Shown in pieces: positions 31,852-40,450 of a stretch of 61,196 bases of DNA. Below the pieces are notes generated by a model. It was not told the DNA's origin and did not search any database. It saw nothing but the letters and a program-made list of their open reading frames with translations. The DNA comes from an uncultured Eubacteriales bacterium (GTDB taxonomy: Bacteria > Bacillota > Clostridia > Christensenellales > Aristaeellaceae). The DNA is taken from the NCBI GenBank assembly GCA_900540045.1, contig UQEF01000004.1, forward strand, positions 1-61,196, in the 5' to 3' direction. A program made the position numbers and the translations under genes. Each line of letters opens with the position of its first letter. The first letter of the stretch is position 1.

Positions 31852-34800
31852 ATGCCAAAGAACATACGGGAGAGGCTGCGCGCGGTGCTGGCCCTTTGCG
31901 CAATCGCCGCCATGCTGGCGGCAGGCGGCGCGCCTTATGCCTCCGCCGCTTCGGTAAGCGACGTGCAGGTGGCTTCCGCGCCGCTGAGCACGCGGGCCTC
32001 TGCCATGAACGGCATGGTGCGGGTCTACCTTTCCTCGCTGGGTAATCCCTCCCGGCTGGATTTGACGGTGGTGGGCAACTACAGCATTTCCACCACGGGC
32101 GAATTCATTGCCAGCGGCAGTTCGCTCACGGTGGGTTTCAGCAGTTCCACCGGTGCGATCACGCTGACCCATAACGGGGTCAAAACCAACATGGGCACCA
32201 GCTTTTCCCTGCGGCGCCACAGCGCCAGCGGCACCAACGGCATCAAGATCAGCCAGGCGCGCGAAAGCAACAATCCCTATCCGGGCGATCTGACCTTCAA
32301 GGCCGTTTCCAGCGGCAGCGGTTATACGCTTTATACCATCGCCAACATCTATATCGAAAATTATCTCTATGGCGTGCTGCCCTACGAGATGGGCAACTCT
32401 ACCAACATCGAGGCCCTCAAGGCACAGGCCGTGGCCGCGCGCACCTATACCGTGCGCATGATGCAAAACCGCGCTTCCGGCCTCTACGACGTGAAGGACA
32501 CCACCAGCGATCAGGTATACCGCGGCACGCCGTCGGGCAACGCCAACTGCGTAGCCGCCGTGGACGCCACCAAGGGCATTGTACTCATGTACGGCTCCAG
32601 CTACATCACCACCTACTATTCCGCCAGCAACGGCGGCCAGACCGAAATCGACCGCTCCGGCGGCGCTTACGCCTACATGAAGGTCAAGGACGATCCCTTC
32701 GACTATGCCAACCCCAGCTCCACCGTGAAGAAGAAAACCGTATACGCCGATCTGACCAGCTCGATGAACTCTTCGGGCCTGATCAGCCTGCTCAAAACCA
32801 AGGCCGTGAGCAAGCTGAGTAGCATGGGCTATTCGGCCACGCAGAGCAACACCACCTTGCAAACCCTCAAAAACGTGACCGCGCATACCCCCAAGTACGC
32901 ATCTCCCAGCCGTCTGTATACCAAGATGGACTTCACCTTCACCGCCTCTACCCAAAACAGCGCCGGAAGCTCCACCACGGCCACCGTGACCGTCACCTGC
33001 GATATCTTTGACGAGCTGGAAAGCCTTCTTTCCATGGGCATTCAGTCATTGGACAACGAGCTGTGGAGCGTCTCCAAAAGCGGGTCCAACTTTGTGCTGG
33101 AAGCACGCCGCTACGGCCACGGCATGGGCATGAGCCAGCGCGGCGCCATGTACATGGCCAAGCTGGGCTATACCTACGATCAGATTCTCGGGTTTTATTA
33201 TGATGGCTGCAAACGGGTGCAGCATAGCTTTACCAATACCATTTTAAGCGCCGATTCATCCGAGGAGCAGGTGACCGTGGAGCCGCCGGCGGACCTTGAG
33301 GAAGAGGACACGAGCGCCTGCCGGGGCACCGTGAAGCTGGTCAGCGCCGGTTCCGCACTGGCCATCCGCAGCGCCAAGTCCACCGCCGCGCCGCTCATCG
33401 GCACGGCGGGTAACGGCGCCATCGTGGACGTGTTGTCCAACGACGGCACCTGGTGCTTTATCCGCTTCGGCAGCCTCAAGGGCTATGTGCCCGGCAACGC
33501 GCTTTCCATCACTGGCACGCCCACGGGCACGGAGGAGACGCCGACCTCCATTATCGGCTTTGCCACGGTCACGGCGTCGGACTTCGTCAACCTTCGCGAG
33601 GAAGGCAGCATGAGCGCGCGCGTGGTCAGCACCGCGCCCTCCGGGGCCGTGCTCACGGTGTTCAGCCAGTCCGGCTCCTGGGCTAGGGTGCAGTACAACG
33701 CCACCGTGGCCTATGCCAATACCGGCTTTATCTCCGCCGTTACCGCCACCTATCCGTCGGATGCGGTATCGTCCGGCAGCGCCACGGCGACCGTGAGCAC
33801 ATCGGACGGTACCGGCAGCGTCAACCTGCGCGCCTCCGCCTCCACTGGCGCGCAGGTGCTCGCCCAGATTCCCTCCGGCACGCAGGTGACCGTCTCTTCC
33901 GACGACGGTTCCTGGTGCGTGGTCAGCTATCAGGGCATGACCGGCTATGTGATGTCCGTGTATATCTCCTACACGGGCGACAGCCTGGAGCCCGGCGCAG
34001 ACGGCGAAGGGGACGGAAACGACGGCACGGGGGAGGATGGCGGCAGCGGCCAGCCGGACGGCCCGGAGGACGGCGGACAAACGGGAAATGTGCGCACGGC
34101 CATCGTGACCACGGAATACGGTTCGCTCAACATGCGCGCGCAGGCCAGCGCGGGCAGCCAGATTTTGACCACCATCCCGCGCGGGGCGCTGGTGGAAGTC
34201 ACGCAGGAGGGCAGCATCTGGTGCGGCGTGCGCTACAACGGCATCAGCGGCTACAGCATGACCTGCTTCCTCACCTTTACCGACGGCGGCAGCACGACCC
34301 CCTCCGTGCCGGAGGGCGGCACCACTGCCGTGGTCACCACGCAGAGCGGATCGCTCAACCTGCGTCAGCAGGCGCGGTCGGGCAGCGCGATTCTCACGCG
34401 CATTCCGCAGTATGCCACCATCGCCGTGCATGAGCGCGGCGCGGAATGGTGCCATGTAACCTATAACGGCGTGACGGGTTATGTGATGACGGTCTTTTTG
34501 ACCTTCCAGGACGAGCCCATGCCCGACATGCCGGACGATTCCACCGATGAGGGTGAATCCGGCGGCGACGCCGATGCCAACGACCCCAACGAGCCCATCG
34601 TCACCCCCGAACCCGGCGGGGACGACGCGCTCTATGCCGTGGTCACCACGGTGTCGGGGTCCCTCAACCTGCGCCGCGACGCTCTGCCCGGCAGCCCCGT
34701 GCTGGCCCGCATTCCCAAGGGCACCACCATCCGCATCGATGAGCGGCTGGCGGCTTGGAGCCGTACCACCTATGGCGGGCAGACCGGGTATGTGATGAAT

Positions 34801-36060
34801 ACCTACCTGACTTTCCATCAGGGCCAGCCGGAAATCTCCGGCGGCACCACCGCGGTGGTCACCACCGCTTCCGGGTCGCTCAACCTGCGCACCGAGCCGT
34901 CGCTAAGCGGCGGCGTGGTCGCCCGCATTCCGCAGTATGCCACGGTCAACGTGCAGCAGCGCGGCGACAGCTGGTGCTACGTGGTCTACAACGACACCAT
35001 CGGCTACGTCATGACCACGTACCTTACCTTTAGCGGCGATTCCACCCAGACCCAACCAGACGGCGGCGATACTTCCGGCGAAAGCGGTTCCGGCAGCGGG
35101 GACAATTCCGGAAACACCGGAAATGCCGGCGGCAATTCCGGCGGCACGATGACCGCCTACGTGCAAACGGCGTCCGGTTCGCTCAACCTGCGCGAACAGC
35201 CCGGAAGCGCGTACCGGGTGCTGCGCACCATTCCGCGGGGCAGCGCCGTCACCGTGCTCAGCTACGGCGATCCATGGTGCCAGGTGACCTATGGCGGCAC
35301 CGAGGGCTATGTGATGACCTCGTTCCTGCGCTTCGATACCCAGCCCACCCTGCCCCAGGAGCCGGATATGGGCGAAGATCAGGACGAGACGGACAAGCCC
35401 GAAACCGGGGGCAGCAGCGGAGAGACGTCCCAGCCGGCCACGCCGACGCCCGCTCCTCCGCAGAAGCAGCCGGATGAAAGCACCGCTGTCACCGCGTGGG
35501 TCAACACCGCTTCCGGCAGCCTGAACCTGCGTTATTCCCCGGACAGCTCGGCCCAGATCATCGGCACCATTCCCCGTCTGGCGGCGGTCAAGCTGCTGGT
35601 GGAGGGCAACGAATGGAGCTATGTGGGCTATAACGGCCAGTATGGCTATGTCATGACGCGCTATCTGACCACCACGCAGCCTTCCGGGGATGGTGGGAGC
35701 GGCTCTTCTTCCTCCGGGAGCGGCGGGCAGACGGGCGGCTCGTCTTCGTCCGGTGGTACCTCCCAACCCTCCGGCGGCAGCGAAGGCCAGCAGATTCCGG
35801 ACGGGATGGCGGAGAACGGCGGTATCATTCTGGACATTACGCTCCAGGTTCCGAATTCCGCAACCTATGCGACTGCCGCACCCCAGAGCGGGGATGCGCT
35901 GCGCCTGTGGACCATGTGCGCTGAAAGCGGCGATCCGCTTGCCTCCGTACCTTCCGGCGAACAGGTGGAGATCATTCTCACCGGCCGCACCTGGTGCCTG
36001 GTGCAGTATGGAACCGTGCAGGGCTATTGCCGGACGGCGGATCTTGAGGTGCAGCCATGA
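31852..36060 (+). CDS. SpoIID/LytB-domain protein with ten SH3b repeats
   Basis: 1402 residues. A signal peptide (1-33, ending YASAA) is followed by a SpoIID/LytB amidase-enhancer-like domain (about 60-470): IYIENYLYGVLPYEMGNST, ALKAQAVAARTYTVRMM, GHGMGMSQRGAMYMAKLG. Ten SH3b-type repeats of about 60 residues follow from about residue 488 to the end, each with a LNLR-like strand and a final YVMTxxLTF; repeats 4-9 (about 745-1290) are the most alike, separated by acidic Gly/Asp/Pro linkers. SpoIID trims peptidoglycan glycan strands in sporulation; this form is much longer than the usual 300-350 residues and exported, so it probably acts on the vegetative wall. Ends overlapping the next start. 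Confidence 0.9.
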   Translation: MPKNIRERLRAVLALCAIAAMLAAGGAPYASAASVSDVQVASAPLSTRASAMNGMVRVYLSSLGNPSRLDLTVVGNYSISTTGEFIASGSSLTVGFSSSTGAITLTHNGVKTNMGTSFSLRRHSASGTNGIKISQARESNNPYPGDLTFKAVSSGSGYTLYTIANIYIENYLYGVLPYEMGNSTNIEALKAQAVAARTYTVRMMQNRASGLYDVKDTTSDQVYRGTPSGNANCVAAVDATKGIVLMYGSSYITTYYSASNGGQTEIDRSGGAYAYMKVKDDPFDYANPSSTVKKKTVYADLTSSMNSSGLISLLKTKAVSKLSSMGYSATQSNTTLQTLKNVTAHTPKYASPSRLYTKMDFTFTASTQNSAGSSTTATVTVTCDIFDELESLLSMGIQSLDNELWSVSKSGSNFVLEARRYGHGMGMSQRGAMYMAKLGYTYDQILGFYYDGCKRVQHSFTNTILSADSSEEQVTVEPPADLEEEDTSACRGTVKLVSAGSALAIRSAKSTAAPLIGTAGNGAIVDVLSNDGTWCFIRFGSLKGYVPGNALSITGTPTGTEETPTSIIGFATVTASDFVNLREEGSMSARVVSTAPSGAVLTVFSQSGSWARVQYNATVAYANTGFISAVTATYPSDAVSSGSATATVSTSDGTGSVNLRASASTGAQVLAQIPSGTQVTVSSDDGSWCVVSYQGMTGYVMSVYISYTGDSLEPGADGEGDGNDGTGEDGGSGQPDGPEDGGQTGNVRTAIVTTEYGSLNMRAQASAGSQILTTIPRGALVEVTQEGSIWCGVRYNGISGYSMTCFLTFTDGGSTTPSVPEGGTTAVVTTQSGSLNLRQQARSGSAILTRIPQYATIAVHERGAEWCHVTYNGVTGYVMTVFLTFQDEPMPDMPDDSTDEGESGGDADANDPNEPIVTPEPGGDDALYAVVTTVSGSLNLRRDALPGSPVLARIPKGTTIRIDERLAAWSRTTYGGQTGYVMNTYLTFHQGQPEISGGTTAVVTTASGSLNLRTEPSLSGGVVARIPQYATVNVQQRGDSWCYVVYNDTIGYVMTTYLTFSGDSTQTQPDGGDTSGESGSGSGDNSGNTGNAGGNSGGTMTAYVQTASGSLNLREQPGSAYRVLRTIPRGSAVTVLSYGDPWCQVTYGGTEGYVMTSFLRFDTQPTLPQEPDMGEDQDETDKPETGGSSGETSQPATPTPAPPQKQPDESTAVTAWVNTASGSLNLRYSPDSSAQIIGTIPRLAAVKLLVEGNEWSYVGYNGQYGYVMTRYLTTTQPSGDGGSGSSSSGSGGQTGGSSSSGGTSQPSGGSEGQQIPDGMAENGGIILDITLQVPNSATYATAAPQSGDALRLWTMCAESGDPLASVPSGEQVEIILTGRTWCLVQYGTVQGYCRTADLEVQP

Positions 36061-36800
36061 CCGAAAACCTGCTTAAACCCGGCGAACGTCTGGACGATTT
36101 GCAGCGAAACGGATTGCACATCATTCAGCATCCGCGGGCCTTCCGCTTCGGGATGGACGCGGTGCTCCTTGCAGATTTTACCCGGCTCAGGCCCCGTGAA
36201 CGGGTAGCCGATATGGGAACCGGCACCGGTATTTTGCCGCTGCTGCTCAGCCAGAAACAGCTGGACGCCCGTTTTGAAGCGTTTGAGATCCAGCCGGAAA
36301 TGGCGGACATGGCCCGGCGCTCAGTCGTGCTGAATGGGCTGGAGGAACGAATCCGTGTACACGCAGCGGACATGCGAGCCGCTTATGAGCTTATCGGACG
36401 GGAGAGCATGCACGCGGCGGTTTGCAATCCGCCCTACGGCAAGCGTGGGGGAACGCTGACCAACGAGGCGGCCCCGCTGCTGCTTGCCCGGCATGAAACG
36501 GACTGTACCATCCAGGACGTTACGGCGGCCTGTGCCGCCGTGCTTTGCACCCACGGGCGGCTGAGCATGGTGTTTCCGGCGGCGCGGCTGCTTGAGCTAC
36601 TGGATGCCATGCGCCAAAGCCGGCTGGAACCCAAGCGCATCCGCTTGGTCTGCGCGCGCGTGGACCGCGCGCCGTATCTCGCGCTGGTGGAGGCGATGAA
36701 AAATGCCAAACCCGGCCTGTTGTGGATGCCGCCATTGATCGTCTACCGTCAGGACGGAATCGAAACGGATGAACTGAGGCGCATCTATCATCAGGCATGA
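36057..36800 (+). CDS. tRNA1(Val) A37 N6-methyltransferase-like (TrmN6/YfiC)
   Basis: 247 residues. SAM-binding motif VADMGTGTGILPLLLSQ (residues 50-66) and the N6-adenine catalytic motif NPPYGK (about residue 125). This pattern and the start HPRAFRFGMDAVLLADF match the YfiC/TrmN6 group. Its start overlaps the SpoIID stop (ATGA), and its end overlaps the convergent flippase gene by 10 bases. Confidence 0.88.
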   Translation: MTENLLKPGERLDDLQRNGLHIIQHPRAFRFGMDAVLLADFTRLRPRERVADMGTGTGILPLLLSQKQLDARFEAFEIQPEMADMARRSVVLNGLEERIRVHAADMRAAYELIGRESMHAAVCNPPYGKRGGTLTNEAAPLLLARHETDCTIQDVTAACAAVLCTHGRLSMVFPAARLLELLDAMRQSRLEPKRIRLVCARVDRAPYLALVEAMKNAKPGLLWMPPLIVYRQDGIETDELRRIYHQA

Positions 36801-38092
36801 ATGACGGAGCGGCGTTCTTTGCGCCACAGGGCCAGAATGCCCACGTTCCACAGCAGAATCAATACCTGCCCGACCGCCTGTGCGGCGATAACGCCGTACA
36901 GCCGCAGGCCGGGCATGGCGGCAAGCAGACAGGTCATCGCCAGCGTCGCGCCGGAAACCGCAACCGCTCCATACATGGAGCGCTTTTGCTGCCCCAGCGC
37001 GGTGTTGACGGCTCCGATGAGATGGCTCACGGCAAACAGCGCCGTCAGTGGCGCGCCTGCGCGAAACAGCGCTGTCAGCTCCGCCGTACGGTAGACGGTA
37101 TTGGCCAGAACCGGCGCGGACAGATAGACCAAAGCCGTGCAGCCCAGCGCTACCGGCAGGCAGGAGCCGAGACAGGTCAGAATCAGCCGTTTCAGCTCAC
37201 GGGGATCGTCCTCCGCCTTGGCGATGCGGGGAAGCGCCACCATGGAAAGTGCGCTGGTAAAGACGCAGGGCAGCATGAGAAGGGGCATTACCATGCCGTT
37301 GAGCATGCCCAGGCGTGCGGTGGCTTCCGCCGCGGGCAGCCCGCTCGCCTGAAGCCGGATGGGAATCAGAATGGCGGTTAGCGACCGAAGCAGCGTCTGC
37401 ACCAGACGGGTAAGGGTGGCGGGCGCGGCAAGGCGCAGCACGGGCTCGCGCCAGGCGGCGGCCTGCGCGGCGCCGTGCAGGGGAATGCGCAGCCGCGCAA
37501 GCACAAACATCAACCCGATGATTTCCGCCGCCATGGTGGCAGCCACCGGCACAGCTGCAAGCCATGCCGCGGTGAGGCGACTGAGCCAGGTGAGCAGGAA
37601 AAAAGAAAGAATCAGTCGGGCCGCCTGTTCGATCAATTCGCTCATGGCGGGTTCCAGGCTGCGCTCCATGCCGTAGCAGTAGCCGTTGAATGCCGCGGAA
37701 TAGCCCAATATCAAAATGCAGGGCGCGCTGAACCACAGCGAGGGCAGCACCCGCACGTCGCCCATCCAGCGCGCCAGCAGCGGGGAAAAAAGCAGCAGGG
37801 CGGGAATCAGTGCCGCAGATGCGACCCGCACCAGAAAAATGCCCGCGAGCAGCGGCTTTTGTTTTTCATCTTTCGGAGCGCGCGCCGTCATGCGGCTGAT
37901 GGCCATGGGAATTCCTGAGGTGAGCGGGGTGATGGCCAGCATGTGCACGCCCTGCGCAAGCTCGGCAATGCCCATGATTTCCGCACCCAGAAGGCGCGAG
38001 AGCATCACGCGCAACAGCAGCCCCAAGGCACGCACTACCGCGTTGACCCCGGTGAGGAATACCGTCTGTTTTTTCGCGCCCGCAGCCTTCAT
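36791..38092 (-). CDS. SpoVB/MurJ-like polysaccharide flippase (MOP superfamily)
   Basis: 433 residues with about 12-14 hydrophobic helices in the MATE/MOP pattern. The N-terminus (FLTGVNAVVRALGLLLRVMLSRLLGAEIMGIAELAQGV) and SELIEQAARLILSF segment resemble stage V sporulation protein B, thought to flip lipid-linked cell-wall precursors for the spore cortex. The start at 38092 has GGAGGCG 8 bases upstream. It overlaps trmN6 tail-to-tail by ten bases. Confidence 0.85.
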   Translation of the reverse strand: MKAAGAKKQTVFLTGVNAVVRALGLLLRVMLSRLLGAEIMGIAELAQGVHMLAITPLTSGIPMAISRMTARAPKDEKQKPLLAGIFLVRVASAALIPALLLFSPLLARWMGDVRVLPSLWFSAPCILILGYSAAFNGYCYGMERSLEPAMSELIEQAARLILSFFLLTWLSRLTAAWLAAVPVAATMAAEIIGLMFVLARLRIPLHGAAQAAAWREPVLRLAAPATLTRLVQTLLRSLTAILIPIRLQASGLPAAEATARLGMLNGMVMPLLMLPCVFTSALSMVALPRIAKAEDDPRELKRLILTCLGSCLPVALGCTALVYLSAPVLANTVYRTAELTALFRAGAPLTALFAVSHLIGAVNTALGQQKRSMYGAVAVSGATLAMTCLLAAMPGLRLYGVIAAQAVGQVLILLWNVGILALWRKERRSVIHA

Positions 38093-38149
38093 CGCCTTCG
38101 CCTCCACAGGGCAGGTTATGAGGCGGCGCGCCGGGGCATGACCTTTTCA

Positions 38150-38178
38150 TTGCCAAATCGCCGTGCGTGAGGTATAAT
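38150..38178 (+). promoter_or_regulatory. Promoter of the dCMP deaminase gene
   Basis: TTGCCA (38150-38155), 17-base spacer, TATAAT (38173-38178), 28 bases before the ATG at 38207, which has GGGAGGC at 38194-38200. Confidence 0.75.
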
Positions 38179-38206
38179 GCCCACAGGCATCATGGGAGGC
38201 GACGCA

Positions 38207-38665
38207 ATGGATAAATGGGATATTCGCTTTATGAAAATGGCTTATCTGATTTCGGAATGGACCAGCTGCAACGTGGAGGGACGCAGCATCGGCGCCGTCA
38301 TCGTCAAGGACAAGCGCATCATGACCACGGGCTACAACGGGGCTCCCGCAGGACTCAAAACCTGCAAGGAGCGCGGCGAATGCATGCGCCGCAAGCTCAA
38401 CATTGAATCCGGCACGCGCGCGGAGGTATGCTACGCTATCCACGCCGAGCAAAACGCCATTTTGCAGGCGGCCAAGCTGGGCATTTCCATCGAGGGCGGC
38501 ACGCTGTACTGCACGCATCAGCCCTGCTCGGTGTGCGCCAAGATGATCGTCAACGTGGGCATCCGCCGGGTGGTGTACCAGCAGGGTTACCCGGACAAGT
38601 TCTCGCTGGAAATTTTCGACGAGGCCGGTGTGAAGCTGGAACAGTTTAACGAGCCGCTGGACTGA
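38207..38665 (+). CDS. dCMP deaminase (ComEB-like)
   Basis: 152 residues. The zinc site is HAEQNAILQAA (His and catalytic Glu) with CTHQPCSVCAKM supplying PCxxC. The insert GLKTCKERGECMRRKLNIESGTRAEVC is typical of dCMP deaminases, which supply dUMP for dTMP synthesis. The start at 38207 is chosen over an upstream in-frame ATG because of the promoter and ribosome site. Convergent with the GntR gene over a bidirectional terminator. Confidence 0.93.
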   Translation: MDKWDIRFMKMAYLISEWTSCNVEGRSIGAVIVKDKRIMTTGYNGAPAGLKTCKERGECMRRKLNIESGTRAEVCYAIHAEQNAILQAAKLGISIEGGTLYCTHQPCSVCAKMIVNVGIRRVVYQQGYPDKFSLEIFDEAGVKLEQFNEPLD

Positions 38666-38676
38666 ACCTCACGCAT

Positions 38677-38723
38677 GCAAAACACGCGGACCATGCTTCT
38701 TGCGCATGGCCCGCGTGTTTTGC
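38677..38723. terminator. Bidirectional terminator between dCMP deaminase and GntR gene
   Basis: A 13-base perfect stem, 38677-38689 (GCAAAACACGCGG) / 38711-38723, plus an inner CCATGC / GCATGG stem (38691-38696 / 38704-38709). It has T runs on both strands and lies 12 bases from each stop codon. Confidence 0.9.
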
Positions 38724-38734
38724 ACTGCGGCGGC

Positions 38735-39418
38735 TTAGCGTTCGCTTTTTTCCAGCGAAGCCCGCACAGCGTCCAGATGACTGCGCACCCGCTCCTGTGC
38801 CGCTTCCACGTCGCGCGCGCGCAGGGCGTCCAGAATGGCGCGGTGCTCACGCATCACGGCGGCGCGGCGGCTTTCGGTGCGCATGCTGCGGGTCTTGATC
38901 TCGCGGATCAGCTCGTAATAGGTGTCGATGAAGGTGCTGAACAGGCGATTTCCACTCAGCTTTGCCAGCTGGAAATGGAAATACCGGTCCAGTTGAGAGG
39001 CGGCTTCCGCTTCTTCCGGCGGCTCGTCAAGCAGGCCATAGAGCGCATTAATCTGCTCGTCGCTGGCTGTGAGAATGATGTTTTGCACGGCACGGCACTC
39101 CATGACCTCGCGAAATTCCAGCAGGTCGCGGTAGGTGGCATGGCGCAGCTCTTCGGAAAGGGAGCGGGCGAAGGAATCGCCCACCACCGACTTGATGAAC
39201 GTGCCGCCCTTGGGCGCACGGCTCAGGTAGCCCCGCGCCTCCAGAATGGTCAGCGCCTCGCGCAGAATCCCCCGGCTTACGCCCAGCTGATCGGCCAGCT
39301 GGGCCTCCGGCGGCAGCCGTGTGCCCACGGTAAGCTCGCCGCTTTGCATGGCCTGCGTAAACTGCTGCGCAATCCTGTCGGACAGGCGCTGATCCTGAAT
39401 GGGGTGGAAGTTCATCAT
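38735..39418 (-). CDS. FadR-subfamily GntR transcriptional regulator
   Basis: 227 residues. N-terminal winged helix (SDRIAQQFTQAMQSGELTVGTRLPPEAQLADQLGVSRGILREALTILEARGYL, about 10-65) and an all-helical FCD effector domain (about 85-220, with YRDLLEFREVMECRAV and the metal-binding-type histidines FHFQLAKLSG and REHRAIL). It is the last gene of the AtuA-ADP-ribosylglycohydrolase operon, 33 bases after it, so it probably represses that operon and is lifted by a pathway metabolite. No clear operator was identified at its own or the operon promoter. Confidence 0.9.
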   Translation of the reverse strand: MMNFHPIQDQRLSDRIAQQFTQAMQSGELTVGTRLPPEAQLADQLGVSRGILREALTILEARGYLSRAPKGGTFIKSVVGDSFARSLSEELRHATYRDLLEFREVMECRAVQNIILTASDEQINALYGLLDEPPEEAEAASQLDRYFHFQLAKLSGNRLFSTFIDTYYELIREIKTRSMRTESRRAAVMREHRAILDALRARDVEAAQERVRSHLDAVRASLEKSER

Positions 39419-39451
39419 GAAAAGTATGCCTCCTAAACTTGGTCTTCCGCC

Positions 39452-40447
39452 TCATCCCAGCGAAATGGCCACTTCCGTCAGCCGGTCGGCGACCGCGCGG
39501 ATATCCATACCCTTGGTAAACAGAAGGCAGGTGCCGGTGGGGTAGCGGGGCTTTTCCGCCCAGACGGGCGGGATGGTGTGATAGCCGTATTTGGCGCCCA
39601 GAATGGCGCCGCAGATGGCGCCGATGGTGTCCGCGTCCCGCCCGAAATTGCCGGCGCAGGTCACACCCGTGCGGAAATCGTCATGCATCAGCTTCAGCAC
39701 GCCAAACGCCTCGGCCACGGCCTCGCTCACGGCGGCCTTGTAGCTGGTCCACAGCTCGTCGTGCAGGGGCATCCAGGCAAGCAGCAGATTCCCGCCCGCC
39801 TCGTCCACAATGTCCAGCGCGCGCTGCATGGCGTAGGCAAACCACGTATCCTTGGGTATGGGCTTCATGGCGGCGGCGAGGATCTCGTCAATGTCCGCAT
39901 CGGCCATGGCGGCGGCTACCGCGGCGGCCACGGACTGCGCGCCCCAGATGCCCTCACGGTCGTGGCTGATGGAGGCGTCAATTTCGGCCATGGCAATGGC
40001 GCGGTCGATATCGCCCGCGCACAGCACGCCCACGGGGCTGATGCGCATGGCCGCGCCGTCGGAATGCCCATATGCATTGTACCTGCCCGACAGCGGGGGA
40101 CGCAACCCCTTTCGCAAATTTCGAGAGGCTTCAAATTCGCTCGCACCGCCCCGCTTGAGCTCGTCCTGCGTGGCCACGTGCTTGAGCCATGCGTCTACCA
40201 CACAGTCGCTGGTGGGCCTGCCGCCGGATTCGATCAAAATCTGCGCGGTGAGCATGGCAAACTCCGTATCGTCGGTGGACCAGCTGGCGCCCTTGTTGAA
40301 ATCCGTGGTAAAGCCGTAAGCCATCTGGTTTTCCGGCTTGCGCGAAGCGTCGCCGAAGCTGTCGCCAATGGCCAGGCCGATCAGCGCGCCGCGCGCCTTG
40401 TCGCGGTAAAGGTCCGGGTTTTGCAATAGCTCCTGTCGGGTCAGCAT
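39452..40447 (-). CDS. ADP-ribosylglycohydrolase family protein (short form)
   Basis: 331 residues. Two-metal motifs of the DraG/ARH fold are present: STDDTEFAMLTAQ (about residue 56), FGDASRKPENQMAYG near the N-terminus, and GRDADTIGAICGAILGAKYG (about 275). Known members cleave ADP-ribose from proteins or metabolites, and some are near sugar operons. It overlaps the neighbouring reading closely: its SD lies in the last codons of the long-form gene, 3 bases before the start. Substrate unknown; the ABC/AtuA context argues for a small glycosylated molecule, not protein. Confidence 0.88.
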   Translation of the reverse strand: MLTRQELLQNPDLYRDKARGALIGLAIGDSFGDASRKPENQMAYGFTTDFNKGASWSTDDTEFAMLTAQILIESGGRPTSDCVVDAWLKHVATQDELKRGGASEFEASRNLRKGLRPPLSGRYNAYGHSDGAAMRISPVGVLCAGDIDRAIAMAEIDASISHDREGIWGAQSVAAAVAAAMADADIDEILAAAMKPIPKDTWFAYAMQRALDIVDEAGGNLLLAWMPLHDELWTSYKAAVSEAVAEAFGVLKLMHDDFRTGVTCAGNFGRDADTIGAICGAILGAKYGYHTIPPVWAEKPRYPTGTCLLFTKGMDIRAVADRLTEVAISLG

Positions 40448-40450
40448 GCT

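Noticed and set aside
33256..34818. 520-residue minus-strand reading opposite the SH3 repeats
   Set aside because: Arises from the repetitive GC-rich SH3 codons on the other strand.
34090..35660. CRISPR-like or tandem DNA repeat array
   Set aside because: The similar 180-base units encode SH3b protein repeats in one open frame; they vary too much and have no spacer structure.
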